This document shows positions 26,543 to 33,352 of a stretch of 64,000 nucleotides of DNA, one piece after another. Under the pieces are notes generated by a model that was not told the origin of the DNA, did no database searches, and saw only the letters and a list, made by a program, of their open reading frames with translations. The stretch is from UBA1764 sp045642565 (GTDB lineage: Bacteria > Bacillota > Clostridia > Peptostreptococcales > Anaerovoracaceae). A program made the translations under genes and the position numbers. The DNA is taken from assembly GCA_045642565.1 (NCBI GenBank), contig JAZUJE010000003.1, positions 24,375 through 88,374 of the forward strand, in the 5' to 3' direction. Each line of letters opens with the position of its first letter. The stretch's first letter is position 1.

Positions 26543-26544
26543 AT

Positions 26545-27213
26545 ATGGTTAATATAGGCAATTCATGGGACGAAAAACTTAAAGGTGAATTTGATAAAGA
26601 ATACTATCAGCAACTTCGTTCGTTCCTAAAAACTGAATATAGTTCTCGCACTATTTATCCGGACATGCATGATATATTTAATTCTTTAAAAGCTGCAAGC
26701 TATGAAGATGTTAGAGTTGTGATAATAGGGCAGGATCCATATCATGAACCCGGTCAAGCGCACGGTATGGCTTTTAGTGTTAAACCCGGTATAGAGGTTC
26801 CACCAAGCCTTAAGAATATGTATAAAGAACTTTCCACTGATATTCCCGGCTTTGTTATACCGGAGTCCGGATATCTTCAGAAGTGGGCAGAACAAGGGGT
26901 TCTTTTGCTCAATGCAGTTTTAACTGTTCGTGCACACCAGGCAAATTCGCATAAGGGTAAAGGTTGGGAAATTTTCACAGATAGAGTTATAGAACTTGTG
27001 AATGAAAAAGAATCACCCGTTGTATTTATGCTGTGGGGCGCAAATGCCAGAGCGAAGAAGAGTTTGATTACAAATAGTATTCATTTTGTACTTGAAGCTC
27101 CGCATCCAAGCCCACTCTCTGCGTATAACGGCTTTTTTGGCTGTAAACATTTCAGTAAATGTAATGAATTGCTTGAGAAATCAGGTCAAAAACCTATAAA
27201 TTGGCAAATATAA
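26545..27213 (+). CDS. ung: Uracil-DNA glycosylase, family 1
   Basis: Ung (222 residues) excises uracil from DNA. The water-activating motif GQDPYHEPGQAHGMAFSV, LLLNAVLTVR, and the leucine-loop motif APHPSPLSAYNGFFGCKHF are complete. It is two bases after the hydrolase stop and ends the uvrB-uvrA-hydrolase-ung run, followed by a terminator. Confidence 0.97.
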   Translation: MVNIGNSWDEKLKGEFDKEYYQQLRSFLKTEYSSRTIYPDMHDIFNSLKAASYEDVRVVIIGQDPYHEPGQAHGMAFSVKPGIEVPPSLKNMYKELSTDIPGFVIPESGYLQKWAEQGVLLLNAVLTVRAHQANSHKGKGWEIFTDRVIELVNEKESPVVFMLWGANARAKKSLITNSIHFVLEAPHPSPLSAYNGFFGCKHFSKCNELLEKSGQKPINWQI

Positions 27214-27227
27214 TGAAATTTTTAAGG

Positions 27228-27255
27228 AAAAGGCTTGTCTGTGCAGGCCTTTTTT
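27228..27255 (+). terminator. Terminator after ung
   Basis: Stem AAAAGGCTTG/CAGGCCTTTT with one wobble, a six-base loop, then Ts. Confidence 0.85.
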
Positions 27256-27280
27256 CATATAATTAACGCATTGTATACAA
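27235..27280 (+). promoter_or_regulatory. gdhA promoter with palindromic GntR-like site
   Basis: TATAAT at 27258-27263 lies 17 bases from TTGTCT (27235-27240), which sits inside the ung terminator. A perfect 10-base palindrome TTGTATACAA at 27271-27280 covers the expected start point. The same TTGTATAC/GTATACAA elements flank the gntR ribosome binding site at 55.7 kb. Confidence 0.5.
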
Positions 27281-27298
27281 TTTAAGGAAGGTAGAATT

Positions 27299-28651
27299 AT
27301 GGCTACAAAAAGAATAGTTGACGAATATATAGAATTAGCAAAGAAAAGAAATCCTAATGAGCCGGAGTTTCATCAAACCATAGAGGAAGTTTTGGGTTCA
27401 CTTGAACCTGTATTAAAAAAGCATCCTGAATTTGTAAAAAGTGGATTAATGGAAAGACTTATTGAGCCTGAAAGATTAGTATCATTTAGGGTAACATGGG
27501 TTGATGATAAAGGAAAAGTGCAGGTAAATAGAGGTTATAGATGTCAGTTTAATTCGGCAATCGGCCCATATAAGGGAGGACTTCGTTTTGCTCCAAGCGT
27601 ATATCCCGGAATTATGAAATGTTTAGCATTTGAGCAAACATTTAAGAATAGTTTGACAGGGCTTCCTATCGGTGGAGCAAAGGGCGGTTCTGACTTTGAT
27701 CCTAATGGAAAATCTGATGCTGAAATCATGAGATTCTGCCAATCATTTATGACAGAATTATATAGGCATATTGGTCCTCAAACAGATGCTCCTGCCGGAG
27801 ATCTCGGTGTTGGTGCAAGAGAACTTGGATATCTATTCGGACAATATAAGAGAATTGCTAATGCATACGAAAGTGGTGTAATAACAGGTAAAGGTCTCAG
27901 CTACGGCGGACTTCCGGGAAGAACAGAAGCAACAGGCTATGGTATTTGTTTCTTCCTCAGAGATATGCTCGAAGCAAACGGAGAAACTATTAAGGGCAAA
28001 ACCGTAGTAATCTCGGGCTTTGGAAATGTTGCTTGGGGAACAGCTCAAATGTTAGAAAAGATGGGTGCAAAACTTATTGCATTTAGCGGACCTGATGGAT
28101 ATATTCTTGACGAAGCTGGAATTACAGGAAAGAAGGTTGAATACTTCTTAACACTTAGATCTTCCGGCAAGAATGTGTGCGAACCTTATGCAAAGAAGTT
28201 TAAGAGTGCTAAATTCTTTAAGGGTGAAAAGCCTTGGGGTGTAAAGGCTGATTTATATATTCCATGTGCAACCCAAAATGATGTTGATATTAATAGCGCA
28301 AAGAAGATTGTAAAGAATGGATGCAAGTTCTATTGTGAAGGTGCAAACATGCCTACAACGAATGAAGGTCTTAAATATCTCCAAGACCATGGCGTAATTA
28401 TTGGGCCTGCAAAGGCTGCCAATGCCGGAGGCGTTGCATGTTCAGCACTTGAAATGTCACAAAATGCCCGTAAATATCCTATGGAAAGAGAAGAGGTTTA
28501 TGAAAAGCTCGAGGGCATAATGAAGCATATTCATGATTCATCAGCCGCAGCCTCAAAGGAATACGGCTATGGCTATAACCTTGTAGCCGGAGCAAATATA
28601 GCAGGTTTCTTAAAGGTGGCTGAAGCAATGACAGCTCAGGGTTATGTATAG
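27299..28651 (+). CDS. gdhA: Glutamate dehydrogenase (hexameric, NADP-type)
   Basis: This 450-residue hexameric glutamate dehydrogenase interconverts glutamate and 2-oxoglutarate plus ammonia. It has PYKGGLRFAPSVYPG, the catalytic lysine region GLPIGGAKGGSDFDP, QTDAPAGDLGVGARELGYLFGQY-type sequence, and the Rossmann motif VVISGFGNVAWG. The 450-residue class is usually NADP-linked, but the coenzyme cannot be proved here. The ribosome binding site is AAGGAAGG. Neighbouring crt and hbd suggest amino-acid fermentation toward butyryl-type products. Confidence 0.96.
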   Translation: MATKRIVDEYIELAKKRNPNEPEFHQTIEEVLGSLEPVLKKHPEFVKSGLMERLIEPERLVSFRVTWVDDKGKVQVNRGYRCQFNSAIGPYKGGLRFAPSVYPGIMKCLAFEQTFKNSLTGLPIGGAKGGSDFDPNGKSDAEIMRFCQSFMTELYRHIGPQTDAPAGDLGVGARELGYLFGQYKRIANAYESGVITGKGLSYGGLPGRTEATGYGICFFLRDMLEANGETIKGKTVVISGFGNVAWGTAQMLEKMGAKLIAFSGPDGYILDEAGITGKKVEYFLTLRSSGKNVCEPYAKKFKSAKFFKGEKPWGVKADLYIPCATQNDVDINSAKKIVKNGCKFYCEGANMPTTNEGLKYLQDHGVIIGPAKAANAGGVACSALEMSQNARKYPMEREEVYEKLEGIMKHIHDSSAAASKEYGYGYNLVAGANIAGFLKVAEAMTAQGYV

Positions 28652-28674
28652 CCCTCAAAATAGTGTAAAACTTG

Positions 28675-28706
28675 AAATCAAGGAGCGTTTCGCCCCTTGA
28701 TTTTAA
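28675..28706 (+). terminator. Terminator of gdhA
   Basis: AAATCAAGG pairs with CCTTGATTT, with inner GCG/CGC and a TTT loop, then Ts. Confidence 0.8.
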
Positions 28707-28709
28707 TAT

Positions 28710-28800
28710 ATAGTTAAAAATTTAACTATGATATTACATGATTAGGGTGTATAATATAAACATAGATATTTTGGGGTTTTGTAACCCTATATGCATATAG
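28710..28800 (+). promoter_or_regulatory. crt control region: Rex-like operator, -10 and palindrome
   Basis: An inverted repeat TAGTTAAAAATTTAACTA at 28711-28728 fits the Rex consensus TTGTTAA-N4-TTAACAA at 12 of 14 fixed positions. TATAAT is at 28750-28755, so the repeat covers the -35 zone. The leader contains GGGTT/AACCC (28774-28787) and a 14-base palindrome CTATATGCATATAG at 28787-28800. Confidence 0.5.
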
Positions 28801-28820
28801 TTATTTTTAGGAGGAAAACT

Positions 28821-29594
28821 ATGGGCTATGTAGATTATGAAGTTAAGGGCATGGTAGGTGTTATTACAATTAACAGACCAAAGGCTCTCAACGCACTTAA
28901 CACTGAAGTTCTTACAGATCTTGAAGCAACTTTCGATGCAGTTGATATTAATGCTGTTCGTTGCCTCATCATAACAGGCGCTGGTGAAAAATCATTCGTT
29001 GCTGGTGCTGATATTGGTGAAATGTCAACAATGAACGCTCAGGAAGCAGTTGCATTTGGTCTTCACGGTAATGCTGTATTCAGAAAGATTGAAAGCTTCC
29101 CAATTCCAGTAATCGCTGCAGTTAACGGATTTGCACTTGGTGGTGGATGCGAACTTTCAATGAGCTGTGATATTAGACTTGCTGCTGAAAATGCAGTATT
29201 TGGTCAGCCTGAAGCAGGCCTTGGAATTACTCCTGGCTTCGGTGGTACACAGAGACTTGCAAGACATATCGGTCTTGGCAATGCAAAGAAGATTATTTAT
29301 TCATGCAGAAACATTAAAGCTCCAGAAGCTCTTGCTCTTGGTCTTGTTCAAGATGTATATCCACAGGCAGAACTTATGGAAAATGCTCTCAAGCTTGCTA
29401 ATAAGATTGCTAATAACGCTCCAATCGCAGTTCGTGCATGCAAAGAATGCATCAACGTTGGTATGCAGCTTGACATTGATAGCGCTGTTAAATACGAAGC
29501 AAACGTATTCGGCAGATGCTTCGGCGTAGATCAGAAGGAAGCTATGGGTGCATTCCTTGAAAAGAGAGATCACGCTCCATTCGTAAATAAGTAA
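28821..29594 (+). CDS. crt: Enoyl-CoA hydratase / 3-hydroxybutyryl-CoA dehydratase (crotonase)
   Basis: This 257-residue crotonase hydrates or dehydrates short-chain enoyl-CoA. ITINRPKALNALN, the oxyanion segment SFVAGADIGEM, GFALGGGCELSMSCDIR and the catalytic Glu region FGQPEAGLGITPGFGGTQRL are complete. I use ATG 28821, with AGGAGG at 28809-28814; the open frame upstream is leader. Codon choice (Ctt/Ctc, Aag, Gct) differs from neighbouring genes and resembles strongly expressed genes, as does hbd. Together with hbd it gives two steps of acetyl-CoA to butyryl-CoA; thiolase and bcd are not here. Confidence 0.95.
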   Translation: MGYVDYEVKGMVGVITINRPKALNALNTEVLTDLEATFDAVDINAVRCLIITGAGEKSFVAGADIGEMSTMNAQEAVAFGLHGNAVFRKIESFPIPVIAAVNGFALGGGCELSMSCDIRLAAENAVFGQPEAGLGITPGFGGTQRLARHIGLGNAKKIIYSCRNIKAPEALALGLVQDVYPQAELMENALKLANKIANNAPIAVRACKECINVGMQLDIDSAVKYEANVFGRCFGVDQKEAMGAFLEKRDHAPFVNK

Positions 29595-29613
29595 TTCAAT
29601 ACACAAAAGTGTA

Positions 29614-29634
29614 TATAATTTAAACGTTTAAATT
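29614..29634 (+). promoter_or_regulatory. 18-base palindrome and -10 before hbd
   Basis: AATTTAAACGTTTAAATT at 29617-29634 is a perfect 18-base palindrome overlapping TATAAT at 29614-29619. A small hairpin TACAC/GTGTA lies just upstream. The TTAA-N4-TTAA core resembles a weak Rex site, and the central CG also recalls LacI/CcpA operators. Confidence 0.45.
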
Positions 29635-29650
29635 TTTAGGAGGAAACAAA

Positions 29651-30481
29651 ATGAAAGTAGCTGTATTTGGCGCTGGTACAATGGGCAGTGGTATTGCTCA
29701 GACATTCGCTAAGGCTGGCAATGAAGTTAAGCTTGTAGACCTTAATCTTGACATTGTTAATGGTTCTATCGCAAAGATTGCTAAGGGCTTTGACAAACAG
29801 ATTGAAAAAGGTAGAATGGATGCTGCAACAAAGGACGCTATTCTTAAGAACATCGTTCCTGCAGAAAAGAAAGACATCGGTGATGTTGATCTCGTAGTAG
29901 AAGCAGCTCTTGAAGTTATGGATATCAAGAAAGCTCTCTTCAAGGAACTTGATGGTATAGTTAAAGACGGCGCAGTATTTGCATCTAACACATCATCACT
30001 TTCTATCACAGAAATCGGTTACGGACTTAAGCATGACTTTATCGGTATGCACTTCTTCAACCCAGTTCCAGCAATGAAACTCGTTGAAATTATTCGTGGC
30101 GCTAACACAAAGCAGGAAACATTCGATTTCATTAAGGCTGCTTCCGAACAAATCGGTAAGACACCTGTAGAAGTAAATGAAGCTCCTGGTTTCGTAGTAA
30201 ACAGAATTTTAATCCCATATTGCAACGAAGGTTTCTTCGTACTTCAGGAAGGTATCGCATCTGCAAAGGATATTGATACAGCAATGAAGCTTGGTGCTAA
30301 CCACCCAATGGGACCTCTTGAACTCTCCGACCTTATCGGACTTGATATCGTTCTTGCAGTTATGAATGTTCTCTATACAGAAACAGGCGACAGCAAGTAT
30401 CGTCCATGCCCACTTCTCAGAAAATATGTACGTTCTGGTAAACTTGGTCGCAAGACAGGCAAGGGTGTTTACGAATACTAA
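29651..30481 (+). CDS. hbd: 3-hydroxybutyryl-CoA dehydrogenase
   Basis: This 276-residue single-function 3-hydroxyacyl-CoA dehydrogenase has FGAGTMGSGIAQTFAKAG as NAD-binding motif, SNTSSLSITEI, the catalytic His/Glu region GMHFFNPVPAMKLVEII and the C-terminal PGFVVNRILIPY with SDLIGLD. It interconverts acetoacetyl-CoA and 3-hydroxybutyryl-CoA. Its ribosome binding site (AGGAGGAAAC) nearly copies that of crt, and its codon choice is similar. A strong terminator ends the pair. Confidence 0.96.
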   Translation: MKVAVFGAGTMGSGIAQTFAKAGNEVKLVDLNLDIVNGSIAKIAKGFDKQIEKGRMDAATKDAILKNIVPAEKKDIGDVDLVVEAALEVMDIKKALFKELDGIVKDGAVFASNTSSLSITEIGYGLKHDFIGMHFFNPVPAMKLVEIIRGANTKQETFDFIKAASEQIGKTPVEVNEAPGFVVNRILIPYCNEGFFVLQEGIASAKDIDTAMKLGANHPMGPLELSDLIGLDIVLAVMNVLYTETGDSKYRPCPLLRKYVRSGKLGRKTGKGVYEY

Positions 30482-30497
30482 TTTGAAAAAAGCTTTT

Positions 30498-30529
30498 AAA
30501 AACCAACCTCAATCGAGGTTGGTTTTTTT
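30498..30529 (+). terminator. Terminator of hbd
   Basis: A 13-bp stem AAAAACCAACCTC/GAGGTTGGTTTTT with tetraloop AATC and a T run. Confidence 0.9.
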
Positions 30530-30539
30530 ATGTGCTTTA

Positions 30540-30569
30540 TTGCGAATACAACCGAAAATGTAGTATAAT
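30540..30569 (+). promoter_or_regulatory. Promoter of the SLH/secreted-protein operon
   Basis: TTGCGA at 30540-30545, an 18-base spacer and TATAAT at 30564-30569, about 57 bases before the first gene. Confidence 0.45.
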
Positions 30570-30626
30570 ATTAGGGTATATGTACACATTATATTGTGGT
30601 TTGAGACCTATTTAAGGAGAAAAAAC

Positions 30627-31073
30627 ATGAAAAAGAGTATCGTTATTTTGTTAATTGCATCCATGTGCTTAGTTTTAAGCTTTGGGGTTGTAGCTTTCGC
30701 TGCAAATGCAGGCTCTCAGGATGATCCTGTTGTCACAAAAAGTTATTTAGATTCTGTAATAGAAGACATTAAAAAATCTTCAGGTTCATCAGCAAATGCA
30801 GAATATGAAGTGTTAGAAAGTTTGCCTGCAGGTACCGTTGTTGTCGGTGGTGCCAGTACTGAAATGATTTTAAGAAGTGGTAGTGCGGTTGCAAGCATCC
30901 CTTCATCAGCAAGTGGCGGACTTTCCGATTTAACCAACGGATCCAATATAACTAATGCAAAAGCTATAAGTGCAAATCATCTTTTACTTTTCCCAAGAGA
31001 TGATGGCAGAGCTCTTCAAGTAACAAAAGATAACACTTATATCATGGTTAAGGGAGATTATAGGATTAAATAA
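30627..31073 (+). CDS. Secreted protein of unknown function
   Basis: This 148-residue protein starts at ATG 30627 behind AAGGAGA. It has a clear signal peptide: basic MKKS, a hydrophobic IVILLIASMCLVLSFGVVAF core, and cleavage likely after AFA. The mature part begins with a charged helix, then a Gly/Ser-rich beta region (LPAGTVVVGGASTEMILRSG; NHLLLFPRDDGRALQV) ending in IMVKGDYRIK. I recall similar small exported proteins beside envelope genes in Clostridia but no function. Its stop overlaps the SLH gene start, so it is co-translated and may act with that protein at the surface. Confidence 0.8.
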   Translation: MKKSIVILLIASMCLVLSFGVVAFAANAGSQDDPVVTKSYLDSVIEDIKKSSGSSANAEYEVLESLPAGTVVVGGASTEMILRSGSAVASIPSSASGGLSDLTNGSNITNAKAISANHLLLFPRDDGRALQVTKDNTYIMVKGDYRIK

Positions 31074-33352
31074 TGAAAAGAATAATATCTATTATTTTGA
31101 GCATAGCTATGCTTCTTGGCGTAGTATGTGTGTACTCATATGCGGCAAAAGAGGAAGTTGTTACCCAATTAGCAGATGAGTTATATTTGCATAAAAATTC
31201 TTTCTATAGTGAATCAGCAAGTGGGGATGTAAATGAAAACTACTTTGTTTATTCTCCTAATACATCTGTTACTCCTTATCTTGCTCACGGTAATGATGTC
31301 GCCGGAGTAGCCTCAATGGATCGAGTATTTAGGCTTGAATCAGAAGCCGGAAACACTTTGATTGCGGGCGTAAATGGTGATTATTTCATTACAAGCAATG
31401 GGGTTCCTATTGGTATAGAAATAAAAGATGGAATCATTAAGAGTAGCTCACATTCTGAATATCCTGAAATTGGTTTCACAGAAGATGGCGAAGCTATTAT
31501 TGGTCGTTCAAATTTGAATGTTAGTTTTACCAATACTACTCAAGATGTAACATTTGATAATATACATTACAACAAAGGTTTAAGTGTAGATGGAATACCT
31601 ACGCTTTACAGTGCTGCTTTTGAAGATACAAATAGAGCTGATTGGACTACTGTAAATGTAGTTGTCGATATAAAGAATGGTGAAGCTACATATAACGGGA
31701 CAATAAGCGGTAAAGTCGTTGAAGTTGTTGATTCAGATATAGCATTTGAGCTTCAAGAAGATCAGCTTGTTTTATCTATGTATGCAAATCAAGATCCTTT
31801 TATATTAGAGCACATGCTCTCATTTGAAGAAGGGGATAGAATTGAAGTTACATTCTCTATGGATAAATCTTGGCGCAATGTTACACAAGCATTGGGCGGA
31901 AAAGAAATGCTTGTTGAGAGTGGTAATGCGCAAAAATTTAGTGATAATACACGAGCTCCAAGAACTGCTTTTGGTATAAAGTCAAACGGAGATATTGTTA
32001 TTTATACTTGTGATGGTCGTGACTATGGCGGATCTAAGGGTTTGAGCTTATCCGAGCTTGCCCGTCGCATGGTTCAGCTTGGATGCAAAACCGCAGTTAA
32101 CCTTGACGGTGGAGCATCAACTCAGGTTCATGTAGTATATCCTGGTAACGAAGAGCATGAACAAATAAATGAGGATGCCGGTTCGAGCTTAAGATCTTGC
32201 GGAAACTATATTTGTTTTAAAAACAATGCAAGACCTTCCGGAAAGCTCGCAAAGATTTATGCATATCCTCAATCAATTTCTGTAGCAGCGGAATCTGAAG
32301 CTAAAATCAGCTTCAAAGGATGCGATACCCATTGGTATCCAATGTCTATTGATACAGACGAGCTTGAATATGATGTATCAAACGATTTAGGCTATATTGA
32401 GGATGGAAAATTTGTTTCAGGTTTAAGCCTTGGATCTGGCGTTATCACTGCAAGCTATGGAAATATCAATACGACAATTGCAGTTACAGTAACCACAGAC
32501 TGGCCTGAAATAAGTGCAAGTTGTGCCGGAGGCGTTCTTATTGCAACAGTAGAAGATCCTTTAGGACAAGGTATAGACAAATCAGATATGACTTTAACTG
32601 TCGATGGCGAAGATTATCCGTTTGTATATGGTAACGGTATTTTGACTGCAGAATTCGATGAGCCTGATGGCTATTTACATCATGCAATTATTACTGCAAA
32701 GAATGCAAAAGGACATATTTCGAGGTTCGGGCTTTCATTTACACTTGATTCTTATATAAACGAGTATGGAGAATCTGTAGCTGTAGATGTTGATAATACT
32801 CAAGTTTTTGCTGATGTAAGTTCAGCAAATTGGGCAAAGCCATATATTGAATACTTGTATAGAAATGACATAGTTTCCGGTAGCGAGAAGAACAATAAGC
32901 TTTATTATAATCCAAGTGCAAACATGACAAGACAAGAATTTGCAAAAGTTATAACATCTTGGTATGGTGCAGATTTGGATGAATTTGAGAGCGCTGAATT
33001 AGATTTTGCTGACAATTCAAAAATAGCATCTTGGGCTGTTCCATATGTAAAAGCTGCTGTTGAGCTTGGAATGATGGGCGGTAAAAATATAAACGGAACA
33101 TTGAAATTTGACCCAACAGGTTCCATTACTCGTCAGGAAGTTATGACAGTTATAGGAAGAATCATGGATGATGGATATCAATCATCAAACCTTTCCGAAT
33201 TTAAAGATGCATCAAAAGTAGCATCTTGGGCTTTGCCATATGTAAAAGTTTTGGTAAAGCAAGGCATTATTACCGGGTCAAATGGACAATTACTTCCTAA
33301 TAATTTAGTAACAAGAGAACAAGTTGCAAAAATAATATTTGAAATTAACTAA
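31073..33352 (+). CDS. S-layer-homology phosphodiester glycosidase-like protein
   Basis: This exported surface protein has 759 residues. After a signal peptide (residues 1-24) comes a phosphodiester glycosidase (NAGPA, DUF2233-type) domain: LIAGVNGDYF, APRTAFGIKSNGDIVIYTCDG, GLSLSELARRM and AVNLDGGAST. A beta-rich middle part with Ig-like features (about residues 395-560) is followed by three SLH repeats from about residue 577 (VFADVSSANWAKPYIEYL; ITRQEVMTVIGRIM; LVTREQVAKIIFEI). SLH repeats bind pyruvylated secondary wall polymer, and the next gene carries CsaB, the enzyme that makes that ligand. The substrate of the enzyme domain is unknown. Confidence 0.9.
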   Translation: MKRIISIILSIAMLLGVVCVYSYAAKEEVVTQLADELYLHKNSFYSESASGDVNENYFVYSPNTSVTPYLAHGNDVAGVASMDRVFRLESEAGNTLIAGVNGDYFITSNGVPIGIEIKDGIIKSSSHSEYPEIGFTEDGEAIIGRSNLNVSFTNTTQDVTFDNIHYNKGLSVDGIPTLYSAAFEDTNRADWTTVNVVVDIKNGEATYNGTISGKVVEVVDSDIAFELQEDQLVLSMYANQDPFILEHMLSFEEGDRIEVTFSMDKSWRNVTQALGGKEMLVESGNAQKFSDNTRAPRTAFGIKSNGDIVIYTCDGRDYGGSKGLSLSELARRMVQLGCKTAVNLDGGASTQVHVVYPGNEEHEQINEDAGSSLRSCGNYICFKNNARPSGKLAKIYAYPQSISVAAESEAKISFKGCDTHWYPMSIDTDELEYDVSNDLGYIEDGKFVSGLSLGSGVITASYGNINTTIAVTVTTDWPEISASCAGGVLIATVEDPLGQGIDKSDMTLTVDGEDYPFVYGNGILTAEFDEPDGYLHHAIITAKNAKGHISRFGLSFTLDSYINEYGESVAVDVDNTQVFADVSSANWAKPYIEYLYRNDIVSGSEKNNKLYYNPSANMTRQEFAKVITSWYGADLDEFESAELDFADNSKIASWAVPYVKAAVELGMMGGKNINGTLKFDPTGSITRQEVMTVIGRIMDDGYQSSNLSEFKDASKVASWALPYVKVLVKQGIITGSNGQLLPNNLVTREQVAKIIFEIN

